Assembly (NCBI GenBank): GCA_964019155.1
Contig: OZ025246.1
Location: 327,330-391,329 of the forward strand
Reading direction: 5' to 3'
From: Osedax fenrisi
Taxonomy: Eukaryota; Annelida; Polychaeta; Sabellida; Siboglinidae
DNA: 64,000 nt
Shown here: in pieces, positions 11,601-22,204 of the stretch
Numbering within the stretch: the stretch's first letter is position 1
Layout: every line of letters starts with the position of its first letter
The notes under the pieces: model-generated
What the model was told of the DNA's origin: nothing
Seen by the model: the letters and a program-made list of their open reading frames with translations, nothing else
Databases searched by the model: none
Position numbers and translations under genes: made by a program

Positions 11601-11931
11601 GTGAGGAGTATAAATGTAAAAATATAATTAATAGATATATAAACAATGTATTACTACAACATAATAGTAAAATTTATGGGTTTTCATACACAAAAAAATG
11701 TACTATATCGTCTAGATTTTTATAGCCCGATATCAGGTACATTTTTTAAAGCGAATAAATTACATCCAGATATTTGTTGTTATGAAACCATCTTTATTAT
11801 TATTTTGTTATTATTATCAGATTTAGGTTTTTACATCAGGGTAATTATAGAAGCAGTGCTTATCGAGATAATTACTAATAAATATAAAAATTACTCATTA
11901 ATAATAAATAATATATATAAATATATTGATG
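11601..11931. other. AT-rich intron-like sequence
   Basis: No convincing gene. A 124-residue open frame (11646-12020, plus) runs into an antisense SINE and has no recognisable domain. Confidence 0.5.
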
Positions 11932-12211
11932 TATATATTGTTATTGTTATTTTGTGGAGTCCTTTCATACCATCCAGGAACTTAGATGAAGTTTTCACTT
12001 ATAACCACATATGGCTCTAATGTCCCTTCGAAGCCGCTCTCATGTTAATACATTCATGGTTTTAAGGAGAGCCGATCATTTATTTACACAAACTTATATA
12101 AGATCACATCTAAATATTATTTTAAGACCTATTTTAATGGTCAGGACGAGGTTCAAATCCGCGACCTACTGTTTGTGTGTCTGACAACTTAGACAACTGA
12201 TCCACACAGGT
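11932..12211 (-). mobile_element. tRNA-derived SINE, copy 3 (antisense)
   Basis: Reverse complement of the SINE at 18757. It runs from the (AAT)n-like tail at 11932 through GGAGTCCTTTCATACCATCC, the body, and the tRNA-like head with a degraded B box near 12140-12160 and A box near 12200. It is inserted in what would be a LIAS intron. Confidence 0.85.
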
Positions 12212-12536
12212 AGTTTAATAAATATAACAATATAGATATTATTTTTAACAAATTAAATATAAATAATTATTTTTAGTTAATATCATTTTTCATTTTTATA
12301 GAGATTCAAATAAGTAAAATAAAAATTATTAATATTAATTAATTTAAATTATATAATTGTTAATAAATAATTATAAATAACTAAGTAAACGGATTGATTA
12401 AAACACGTTAAATATAAAATACACATATATAATTAAACATAGTATAATATACCAATGTAAATGAATATAATTAGTAATAAACTAATGTATCTTAACTGTA
12501 ACGAGCATTAATAATGCTGTATTAGCTAAGGTATAC
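12212..12536. other. AT-rich intron-like sequence
   Basis: Nothing recognised. Confidence 0.5.
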
Positions 12537-12591
12537 AAACTTCTCCTTGAGCGCTATAACAGTTTCAGCTATATGGCAGCACCACCATCTT
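12537..12591 (-). pseudogene. LIAS: lipoyl synthase exon with one-base frameshift
   Basis: On the minus strand, after GACATAG, the sequence reads EDGGAA, then needs one extra base to read IAETVIALKEKF before GTATAC. Lipoyl synthases have DGGA.H(I/F)A.TV..LK at this point. The codon expected for His is two bases long, giving a frameshift. In its current frame the exon hits TAG immediately. It lies between the exons at 13029 and 11404 in protein order. Confidence 0.65.
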
Positions 12592-13028
12592 CTATGTCTA
12601 ATGAATGTATGTATTCATTAGTGTATGTAGTCAGTATGCATTAGAGGTTAATTAAAATTCATATTTCTAAATAAATATGTTATTAAATATATTATAATAA
12701 TTTATATAACATGATTTTAATATAATCATATTGAAATCATTAATCTGAAAACGAATTTTGTAGTGAATTTTAATTATTATTCAAATTTGTACAACGATAC
12801 AAAACGATAAAATCACTAAAGCGTAAAATAAAATTTCACAAAATATGCATTCGCATACTTATGGACTTAGAGACAGAGATTATTGGTTAATTATATGTTA
12901 ATATCAAATAAACATATTATGTTATAATATAGTATAATATTTAGTAATCTACAAGTATGCTATGCTGTAAAGTTAAGCTACGCTATAAACAGTACTACAT
13001 AGTACTAGGCTATAGGATATACATGTAC
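12592..13028. repeat. dispersed repeat (pair with 37685-37850)
   Basis: 12718-12880 shares AATATAATCATATTGAAATC, ACGATAAAATCA and AGTTTCACAAAAT-type blocks, in the same order, with 37685-37810. The family is unknown. The rest of the interval is AT-rich. Confidence 0.6.
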
Positions 13029-13124
13029 CATCTCTGTTCACACTGGTCAACACTCTGCTATGGCGGTGTTGAAGGGGGTCAAGAGGGGCGGGAGGTCTTC
13101 ACCAGTACACGTGTCTCCTATTAA
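13029..13124 (-). pseudogene. LIAS: lipoyl synthase exon lacking part of the radical-SAM motif
   Basis: On the minus strand, after CCCCCACAG, it reads LIGDTCT, then LPPLLTPFNTAIAE, then after a break SVNRD before GGTACAT. Lipoyl synthases read GDTCTRGC.FC.VKT…PPPLD..EP.NTA.AIAEWG.DY.V.TSVDRDD here. The codons for RGC.FCS are gone, removing two of the three cysteines that hold the catalytic 4Fe-4S cluster. The bases for VKTSR remain but one frame off. The WG.DYVV segment is also deleted. Such a product could not be a radical-SAM enzyme. A T-run/C-run acceptor is still visible. Confidence 0.7.
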
Positions 13125-13260
13125 CTGTGGGGGGGGGTTAGTTTAAATTCGGTAGATGATGATTAAAATGATAATCTTAATTATAATATTAATAATGATG
13201 ATGCTGATGATGATAATGATGATGATGGTATTGATAATGATAGCGATAATGGAAGAATTT
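13125..13260. repeat. G-run and (GAT/AAT)n simple repeat
   Basis: A run of about ten G at 13128-13137 is followed by GATGATGATTAAAATGATAATC-like trinucleotide repeats up to about 13255. Confidence 0.8.
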
Positions 13261-14150
13261 GTTTCAGAATATAATGATAACGATGTTTTTAATATTTTGT
13301 ATTGATTAGATTGTAGAATGTAGGTTTGATATAGGTTCTTGCTATTGTTCAATCTTATTTTATAAATCTAATAACTTCTTATTATTACACGTTATAGTGA
13401 ATTCTAGTGGAGATATATATTTATAAAACTAATAAATCTATTCATTAATGACTAATTTCATAATAGTTTAATATTCTATTTATTGATATTTGTGGTTTAT
13501 TTAAATAATGTAGTCATTAGTATTATTAGAGTTAGTAATATTTAATTTTGTATATATATAGCTTTATATTTATCTCGATTAAAAATTAACTTATAAATAA
13601 CTTCAGCAAAGACTACAATATAGTAGTAGAGCCTAGTAATCTTAGTCTGTTTATTAGAGAGGTGTATTACACAGTGCATGTAGAGTGCATTGTAATAGAT
13701 ATAATAATAAGGGCATTCAATATAATTATCTATATTAGTAAAATTATCTCAAGATTTACTTGTTTCAATATTGTGTAGTAATTTTAAGTGTTTCCTAAAT
13801 TAACTATAGACAAATATAAACTATTAATAGAAAGCATTATTATATGCATACATTTAAACTGATTATATATAACGCAGACAATATATGATAAGCGTATGAT
13901 ATAAATATATTGGACATTGTGTAGATATAACTTTATATCCGGTTGTGTCCCATTTATATTGTATATTGACAAGATATTATTAATAAATATTATAATTATG
14001 TTTACTACAATTTAGAAAAAAAAAATGTATAAAGTATTTGATATTTTTAGTTTGCACTTAATTTATTGAATAGCAAAACTAGAGATTCATATTGACATTA
14101 TCTGTACATTATATGCAATACTAGCTGTAGCTCTACTGTAGTACTAGATG
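13261..14150. other. AT-rich intron-like sequence; expected LIAS exon not found
   Basis: An exon encoding the LPPWLKT…CEEARCPN.GEC region should lie here in the LIAS order. No trace was recognised by eye. Confidence 0.4.
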
Positions 14151-14352
14151 TAATATCCCAATACCTACCTTACTCCATAATATACCCTACTTTACCCCAT
14201 ACACTCTTAATCCAAACTTATACCCTACTTTACACAATATCTATATCCTACCTTACCCCATACCTACTCTTACCTTAGTATATACCTATACCCCTTAAAT
14301 ATACCTACATTACCCCATACCTACACCTAACTTACTCCATACCTACACCTAC
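14151..14352. repeat. CCTAC/CCCATA pyrimidine-rich degenerate repeat
   Basis: Variants of TACCTACCTTACTCCATA and TACCCTACTTTACCCCATAC on the plus strand. They lie directly beside the putative LIAS exon. Confidence 0.75.
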
Positions 14353-14433
14353 CTTAATCCATCTTTCTTTATGAAACACTTTGAGAAGATCATGTCAGCT
14401 AGCCCAGGTCCATGTTTGATGTGATCACACCTC
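14353..14433 (-). pseudogene. LIAS: putative N-terminal lipoyl synthase exon
   Basis: On the minus strand CCTACACAG|G opens a stop-free exon reading RCDHIKHGPGLADMIFSKCF, then IKKDGL, and closes TTAAG|GTAGGT, a strong donor. Lipoyl synthases have a GP(S/G)L.DF(I/V)…DG.LRLPPWLKT region before the catalytic core; the GPGLADMI…KKDGL pattern and its position 5' of the other three exons fit it. Frame and splice sites are intact, so this exon may be the least damaged. Homology is by eye over a short stretch. Confidence 0.45.
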
Positions 14434-14489
14434 CTGTGTAGGTCTACCTCACTATTGTTGTGGTCATTGTTGTCATTGAGTTGTGCGGC

Positions 14490-14800
14490 AGATATCTAGA
14501 GGTCAAACACAGGGGTATAGGTATAAAGAACTAGAGGTCAGATAAATGGGTATAGGTATAAAGAAGCAGAAGTCAGATAGGTACATGTTTTAATATCTAG
14601 AGGTCTGATGTAAACAATTAGAAGTGAGGTGAGTTTAGAGGTATAGATAATTGGAGGTCACGCAGGGTTATAGGTTTAGACAATTATAGGTCACATGAAA
14701 ATAAATAGAGGTTTGGTGAGGGTTCAATATACCCGGTAAAGGTATAGATAATTAGAGGTCAGGTGTAGACAATTAGAGGTCAGGTATAGATATGAGTATG
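14490..14800. repeat. AGAGGTCA-containing degenerate repeat
   Basis: Repeated units like TAATTAGAGGTCAGGTGTAGACA and GGGTATAGGTATAAAGAA, with about ten AGAGGTCA/AGAAGTCA cores. The composition is roughly the complement of the 14151-14352 block, so the two could pair as an imperfect inverted repeat around the exon. Confidence 0.7.
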
Positions 14801-15179
14801 TGTTACAGGTAGTAGGTTACTAGTAGGTAATATTTACTCATTTAATAAGTGATTATCTTATATTTGTAATATATTATTTGTCTATCGTTATATTTCATAA
14901 TTAATCAATTATATAAATTTAAATACAATAAATAATTTTCAAAAATACAACTTATATTTCATAATTATCCTTATATGACTATGAATATTATCATAGTAGA
15001 TATTAATTGAATATTATCAGATTTAAGTTTTCAGATAAGTAGATCACTACTAAATTGGTAATACCAATATACTACCATCATTATAATTTATATTCAAATA
15101 TATGTATCCATAAAATAATCTAAACATATTTTGTTCATTATACATAAGCATTTAAATAGTAATTTAAATAACATTTAAT

Positions 15180-15245
<66 letters not shown>

Positions 15246-15460
15246 ATATATAATAATTATTATTATAATATTATTCTTTAGCATGAATAGATAAATTGTT
15301 TTATAATTAATTTAATTTCAATTTTATTCATATACAATATATTTGTATTTGATATGTTATATGATGTTTATATATGTAACATTTAAGTTTGAATATCTAA
15401 TAAAATAATTTTTGAATTATGATTTAATTTAAATTAAATTAACATTAAATAAAAGAGAGA
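14801..15460. other. AT-rich sequence with (AT)n
   Basis: Pure (AT)n at 15184-15243. No gene is seen. Confidence 0.6.
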
Positions 15461-15689
15461 CGATCAAAAATGACGAGATGAGGGTTAAAGGTTACATTTT
15501 AAATACGAGTTAATAGTATATATATATATATATATATTTTGTATAGATATTTGTGGGTTATTTGATTTAATTGGTTTAGTTTTGTCCTGCTTGGTTTTTT
15601 TAGTTGCATTACATTCAAAAGTGAGCCTATACAAATTTATTGCGCATTTAAAATTTAACCTTTAACCCTCAACTCATCCTTTTTGATCG
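15461..15689. mobile_element. foldback unit with cassette copy 2 in its loop
   Basis: The left arm 15461-15507 (GATCAAAAATGACGAGATGA, then GGGTTAAAGGTTA) is the inverse of the right arm 15641-15689. Between them lie (AT)n and a cassette copy at 15570-15627 (GGTTTAGTTTT…TTTTTAGTTGCATTACATTC…AGTGAGCC). The arms are unrelated to those of the other cassette foldbacks. Confidence 0.75.
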
Positions 15690-15855
15690 TAACCCAAATA
15701 AAATACATTATATATATATAATTTATAAACTTATAAATATACATAAATAACAAAGTATATAAATTCATTTATATATTACAAATTTTAATTATTTTATGAA
15801 TCATATTATGAATACTTATTGTTGAAATTAAATTAATATTATAACAGTATACAAT

Positions 15856-16309
15856 CAAAGATTTTCCGAAGGAGAGATATAACACTTACGCGAAATCGTG
15901 TAATTCGAATTTGTATACAAAATACCCTGGTGCCACCTATAGCGGGTTACTTTTAGGAACTATGCGTTGTTTATAATGTAAATTCGTATTTAACTATACA
16001 CTTTTAAAATGTTAAATAATATGCTTTAAATTAATATTTATATGATGAAAACTAAGTGTTCATTACTAATATATAACAAACAAATATGATATTTATGTTT
16101 TAAATGCTATAAGTATATATTTAGTGAGTAAAAGCTAATTTATATTGCATGTAATTTAATAGAGCAATGAAAACATTGTTGTATGCAAACAGAGCCGAAC
16201 CTAAATCTATTTCAGTGATTTCGATACTACTGCTAGCAGCGGTTGGGGATATTACTAAATTACGTTGCATGCATAGGGAGTGTTATATCTTTGCTTCGCA
16301 AAATCTTTG
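15856..16309 (-). mobile_element. 454 bp P-like MITE, copy B
   Basis: Inverted copy of 9486-9939 with exactly the same length and only scattered differences. ATACAAT at 15849-15855 and 16310-16316 is a perfect 7 bp target duplication, so it is an independent insertion rather than a segmental duplication. One end has TTTTGC/GCAAA around GAA, the other TTTTCC/GGAGA. Confidence 0.85.
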
Positions 16310-16316
16310 ATACAAT

Positions 16317-16605
16317 TACAAAAATAGTATAATATTAAATAATAAATAATATTTTAAAGGCTTAAAAAAAATGATGTTATTAAATTAAATTCATTAATTA
16401 AATCTATAAGTATTCATATACGTTGATTTAATTTCATTATTTTTTATAAATAATTAATTTATAAAGATGTGAAATTTATTTATAAATGTAGACATGCATA
16501 GAAATAATTAAATTATTTTACTTAAACTTAAACTTAAACTTTAAATTTAACTCATCATACATATTAATATAATTATAATAATTTCCTATAGATAACTCTA
16601 TTCAG
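16317..16605. other. AT-rich sequence, nothing recognised
   Basis: No gene or clear repeat is seen. Confidence 0.5.
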
Positions 16606-17105
16606 AGAAAATCAAATAAGCTAATTCATATATGTATCATAAAAATATTGTTTACTTTATATACAAAATTATATATATATATAAATCAATATTAAAATTT
16701 AATATTAATTAGTTTTAAAATATTTATTGTAAAATTATTATACAAGTAAATATAATATTTTCATATTTTTTCATATGATTAAAGTTAAATTCATATAAAA
16801 ATATACATGCTGTAATAAATATATATCAGTATAAAAAATATATAAAAATATAGTATATATATATATATTTATTACAGCATGTATATTTTTATATGAATTT
16901 AACTTTAATCGTATGAAAATATATGAAAATATTATATTTACTTGTATAATAATTTTACAATAAATATATTTTAAACTAATAAATATTAAATTTTAATATT
17001 GATTTATATATACATATTGTATATATATATATTTATATATAATTTTGTATATAAAGTAAACAATATTTGTATGATACATATATGAATTAGCTTATATGAT
17101 TTTCT
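16606..17105. repeat. ~500 bp palindrome
   Basis: The left arm 16606-16826 and right arm 16861-17105 are reverse complements with few differences, around a spacer of about 35 bp. The arms contain AAGCTAATTCATATATG and TACATGCTGTAATAAATAT. The arms carry no known transposon end. Confidence 0.9.
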
Positions 17106-18455
17106 ATAAATATAAGTAATATAATTATTAAAACTTGTATTATAATTAAATATTCTCATTAGGTAAAATAAAGGGTTATATAGATGTTATTACATCATTT
17201 CTTTATAAAAAAAAATTAAATTCGTAATTTTATAAACCTTCACATATATGACAATTATGTATGATATGATGAATAAGTGTTTAAAATGTTAGACCAATAT
17301 ATTAAATAGTTTTATGTCACGAGACCTTTTTATTTTAAAATTGAATAGATATAAAATTTAACATGGGGGAGATATAGAAATAAGTTTTAAGATTTTTTTT
17401 AAGCCAACTATGGATATATCCTAGAAACATATATTACAAGTAGTATTAACAATACAAAATATTTTTCATAACAATCTAGATGCCCAAATTTTATAAAATA
17501 CTTTTAGTAAAAAAAAATATCTAAAAATCGTATAATTTAATATAAATAAATTATTAAAATTTAATTTACAAAATTAAAATATACAATTTATAGATAATAA
17601 TAATACAATTCAAATTAATTATTAAAAAATTAATAATTATTTTTAGAAAAAAAATTCATTTCTAAAAATTTGTGATTTTTATATTAAATATGAAATACAA
17701 AATATGTTTGCATATTTTTTAATTTTTTAATTTTATTTGTATTAAGGACATTTATATCTAACTTATACCCACAATTCAATACAATATGATCACTCAAATA
17801 TATGTAAAGTATAATTATAAATATTATTTTTTTTAATTTATTATTTTTTTTAATTATTTTGAAATAAATACTTTGTAAAATGGTGTATTTTCTCGAGTTT
17901 TAGGAGACATTAATATTGGTAATTTGTAGATATAAAAATGAAATATAGATATTATATTAATAATAAATATAAATAATGGTATATATTATATTAATTCAAT
18001 AAATATAATACAAATAATTAATTTTAAATATTTTTATTTTAAATGTAAACTTCTAAGATAATAAGATGGTGGAATGACTATTATACATGTCATATTTTAA
18101 ATTAAATTTAAAAATAATAATTTATATTTCAAACTTTTAATGCTTCTGAACAAAGGTAACTATTTTTTTATAAAAATTGTTAATACATATTATACTAAAA
18201 TATAGATATGTATTATATTTTATATGAAGGATTAACAATTGATTCGAACGAACCGGTCTATTGTACAGTAAACTATAGATCTATGGCTGGTATAGTTAAT
18301 AATGTAAATAATAGATTATAACTATAATGCTATTCAACTTTATCTAGAACATGATAACAATCAAATAATAACTCCATAATACTATGTGCAAATGTTATAT
18401 AAAGTATAAGAGCTAGTGCAAGACTGTATTTAATAGTTGCTCAACACTGATTATG
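17106..18455. other. AT-rich sequence with a decayed exon relic
   Basis: At 17160-17230, plus strand, after CATTAG, the frame reads GKIKGYIDVITSFLYKKKLNS and stops. It is a diverged copy of the transposase exon at 6733. The remainder (17231-18455) shows no gene. Confidence 0.45.
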
Positions 18456-18610
18456 CCAGGGATGGGGGGAAATATGTATTTGTATTTAAATATGCTGATT
18501 AGGTATATTTGTATTTAGTTTTTGAATGATTAATCAGTGATGAATTTGTATTTATATTTGATTGTCATATTAGGTGTATTTGATCAAATACAGTTTCAAA
18601 TACACTTTTA
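18456..18610. mobile_element. hAT-like MITE remnant (GTATTTG-rich), copy 1
   Basis: It starts near CCAGGGATGGGGGGAAATA and continues with repeated TATTTGTATTT motifs, ending near CAAATACAC. Short elements starting CAGGG.TGGG.AAATAC and built of TATTTGTATTTG are common non-autonomous hAT relatives in animals (family knowledge). Related pieces are at 28565-28735 and 49799-49870. Confidence 0.5.
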
Positions 18611-18756
18611 AAAATATGTTAAATTAATAATTTAATAGAATGTAGAATTTAAACAATTGATTTATGTAAAAAATGTAAAAATGTAAAAAAAAATTACCAT
18701 TTATATTAATATTATATTAAAGAATACATTTATTAAATAATAAAAATTATATAATT

Positions 18757-19057
18757 GCCTGTGTGGCTCAGTGGCTAAGGCGTCAGACACATAAGCAGTA
18801 GGACACGGGTTCGACCCTCGTCCGGACCATTAATTAATTTTATAAAATGGGTCTTAAAATATTATTTAGAAGTGATCTTATATAATTGTGTATAAATAAA
18901 TGATCGGCTCTCGTTAAAACCATGGATGCCTTAACACGAGAGCGGCTTCGAAGGGATATTAGAGCCATATATGGTTATAAGTGAAAACTTCATCTAAGTT
19001 CCTGGATGGGATGAAAGGACTCCACCAAATAAAAATAACAATAACAATAACAATAAT
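18757..19057 (+). mobile_element. tRNA-derived SINE, copy 2 (best preserved)
   Basis: Clear RNA polymerase III promoter: A box TGGCTCAGTGG at 18764-18774 and B box GGGTTCGACCC at 18807-18817, inside a tRNA-like head ending GTCCGGACC. A tRNA-unrelated body of about 200 bp follows (GATCGGCTCTCGTTAAAACC, GAGCGGCTTCGAAGGGATA, CTTCATCTAAGTTCCTGG), then GGACTCCACC and an (ATAACA)n tail. It needs LINE enzymes for mobility. Copies occur at 3072, 11932 and, as a 3' fragment, 41909. Confidence 0.9.
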
Positions 19058-19537
19058 AGAACAATAAATTTCAAAGAATTTTATGAATACTATCAATGAT
19101 TTTGCGAAACAAAGATATACCACTCCCTATCTCGCAATGGTAATCGTTTTTTTTAACCATAAAGCCTACGGAAAGATGGCGCTCCTAGTCATGATTCATA
19201 TTAAATCATAATTTTTAACTTAATTTTAAATAAATATTGTGAATTATAATATAATTATCTAGATTATATTATTTTAATACTTGTAATTTGTATTATTCTA
19301 CGTTACTATTTGTTAAATAAATTAATTTATATTTATATATATATTTAATATACTATTATAATTAAAATATGTGTATACTATGTATATATATATAAATATA
19401 AAATTGATTTTCATAAATTGTATGTATATCGAATTTTGATATTATTAAAATGCGTACTGATTTTAAATATTCGAAAATAATTTATAAATTGTTAAATTAA
19501 TTATTAATTTAATATCATGATAATGTTATATATATTT

Positions 19538-19542
<5 letters not shown>

Positions 19543-19576
<34 letters not shown>
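19543..19576. repeat. (AT)n in left arm
   Basis: TA dinucleotide tract inside the left arm of the 9 kb element. The right arm lacks a tract of this length. Confidence 0.9.
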
Positions 19577-19578
<2 letters not shown>

Positions 19579-19745
19579 TATATAAGTATATATTATTATA
19601 ATAATTATTAATATAATTATTATATTACATTATGTATTTACATACCATATTTTACATTATAATTTGTATGTGCATTAAAAGATACAAATTATTTAAAATA
19701 AAAATATTAGGTCTGTTATTATGATAATCATAGATTCTATGCTTA

Positions 19746-19776
19746 TCTTGGCCACCGAGTTCAAGTTGGGCGTGAC

Positions 19777-19810
<34 letters not shown>

Positions 19811-20000
19811 TTAAAGGCTCACATGTGATATAATCATTACAGTAATGCAGCTAAAAAAATCTGGAAATATTAAAACTAAATCAAACCTAATCAAACCTAA
19901 CCAAACCAGTGAAAATTTATTATTATTTATTTAAACAAACACCCAACATATTAATAAGGACGGCCAACTTTAACTTGGAAATATATCGGCGGCCAAAATG
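19746..20000. mobile_element. foldback unit with cassette copy 3 (minus) in its loop
   Basis: The arms 19746-19776 (TCTTGGCCACCGA…AAGTTGGGCGTGA) and 19961-20000 are imperfect inverted repeats. The loop holds (AT)n and the cassette at 19816-19914 in reverse: GGCTCACATGTGA, GTAATGCAGCTAAAAAAA, CAAACCTAACCAAACCAGTG. It is inserted in the left arm of the 9 kb element; the right arm lacks it. Confidence 0.65.
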
Positions 20001-20401
20001 GGTATTCACGAAATATTGTAAATAATATTATATATTTAGTTTAAACCTCACTATATTATTTACAGTTATTAACTTAGTACATAAACATGTTTTACAAGTC
20101 TTATAGGTATATGTGTATTGTATTTACAAAATATATTATTATAATAATTATATACAACTACCACACCTTTAATATCATATTTAAAAGTTGCCATATTTTA
20201 TGCATAACAATCTTTTTAAATTTCAAATATAAATTAATTTGATTATTAGCGAATAAATACGATAAAAGGGATATTATTAATATGCAATACACATATATAA
20301 TACATATATAACCATTCTATAAATATTACTTATATATAAATAACATATGTTTATTATATATGTATATATATAAATAGATTAAATACCATTTAAACTCTTT
20401 T

Positions 20402-20844
20402 AAATGGATAGTACGGAAAGTAAGCAAAAAGTTGGCAAAAATTAAATGACTATAAATAACAAAGTTCATGCGTGTCTCTCAATGCGTGCGTCGCGCTAAT
20501 ATATTATTCGTAGTTACTAATTACTTTGTATAGGCTCACTTCTGTATATAAAGCAGCTAAAAAACTGAAGAATAAAACTAAACAAAATAAATCAAACAAT
20601 CCAAAATATCAATCTGCAAATATTAATTATTCAATTAAAATGAATGGTGTATTATACATACACTGTATAGTATACAGTGTATACGTATATTTTTACAAAG
20701 TCATTATTCCATATATTCATGTTTTCATTTAGATTTTATTCGTGTGCATTAGAGCGTATCATAAATTTGCGTAACGCACGCCTTGCGTGAACTTTACTAT
20801 TTATAGTTATTTAATTTTTGCCTACCGTCCGTATTCCCCTTTTA
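20402..20844. mobile_element. foldback unit with cassette copy 4 (minus) in its loop
   Basis: The left arm 20402-20500 (GGCAAAAATTAAATGACTAT, AAAGTTCATGCGTG) is the inverse of the right arm 20747-20844. Cassette copy 4 at 20533-20611 reads GGCTCACTTCTG, AAGCAGCTAAAAAAC, then AACAAAATAAATC. A near-perfect ACACTGTATAGTATACAGTG palindrome sits near 20660. Confidence 0.75.
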
Positions 20845-22164
20845 AATAATATTATTTAATAATCATAATAATTAATTATTATAATAATTATAATTGGTAA
20901 ACAATCCAAAAAAGCTATATTTTATTTTAAATATCACTTGTTCAACGTCTTATTAATAAATATTGGGACTAATATTATATATTTATATGATATACGATAT
21001 AATATTATATAATATATATAAGAGTAACTTTACGATCAGCGGACATCTGTAAATATATAGAGATATAAGATAACTATTTCTTAAATTTACACATAATTTT
21101 GTAAACCTATGCGCATATAATATATAGTAGAATATAAAAATTAATATAAATATATAATATATTATTATTATAAATATAATAATGTGTATTGGGTGATTAC
21201 TTTAATTATGGTGTATTTAATTAATTATAATGCTTATGTAATATGGTTCCGCATAAAAATCTGCACATATAATTTATATATAATAGTTGTGGTAGGTTGG
21301 TTGAGGAGTAGCTAGTATAAATGGGCAAGTGAAATGTCGCAATAAATCACCGATATGTAAAATTATGTTGCATCTATTAACATAAAATTGTTCCTATATT
21401 TAACAATATAGATAAACTACCAACTTATCTATTGAATATATAATTAAATATATCATCTGTTTTATGGATAATATATTAGTAGTACTAGTAGCTAGTTTTC
21501 AATGGTACATTACAGTTAATTATATTTAATAGATATGTAATTCTTTTGACGTATGGTTTTCCTACACGAACCGACCGCAGTTATTAGATATAGAAATTAT
21601 GTGTGCCTTTTTCATGCTGTCCAATTTGTATTAATCAATAGAATGTAATCTGAGCATAATTATATACTATTTATATGATATAATAATTTTGTATTTATAA
21701 AAGTTTAAATAAGAAGTTATCAGAAAATGAAAGTATTATATTTATTTAGGGAATCGGAGTTATAACCGCAGATATTTAAAAATAGTATCGAGGGTGTCTC
21801 TAAATTAGGAAAGAAACAGTTCTAGATAGATCATGAAAGTGCAATATGTAATACATTAGACATGTAATATATCTTCATGAGTATTATACTTCGAAAGTAT
21901 AAACATATATATATTTATTTAGAATCTGCGACATAATTATAATTTTTGATATTTTTTAAATAGTAATGAATACAAATGTATAAATGTAAGCCATAACAAA
22001 TATTTTATTTTATTAAATATATAATTTTATTTATATAATAATTTACAGATAAGGAATTTTGTTCTAGGTATTATAACAACAAGATGTCATTTGAACCTAA
22101 ATAATTATAACATTAATTTTTATAATCTGATATTATATACATTTTTACCTGCTTTCATAATTAA

Positions 22165-22202
<38 letters not shown>

Positions 22203-22204
22203 CC
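20845..22204. other. AT-rich sequence, no gene seen
   Basis: 21024-21060 (AACTTTACGATCAGCGGACA) resembles internal sequence of the MITE at 46893, near 47037-47090, so a fragment of that family may lie here. 21745-21850 is somewhat GC-richer but has no clear exon. Confidence 0.45.

Noticed and set aside
11646..12020. 124-residue plus-strand frame
   Set aside because: Its second half is antisense SINE and the first half is AT-rich with no recognised motif.
18757..18830. Functional tRNA gene
   Set aside because: A and B boxes are good, but acceptor-stem pairing is poor and the sequence continues into a SINE body shared with other copies.
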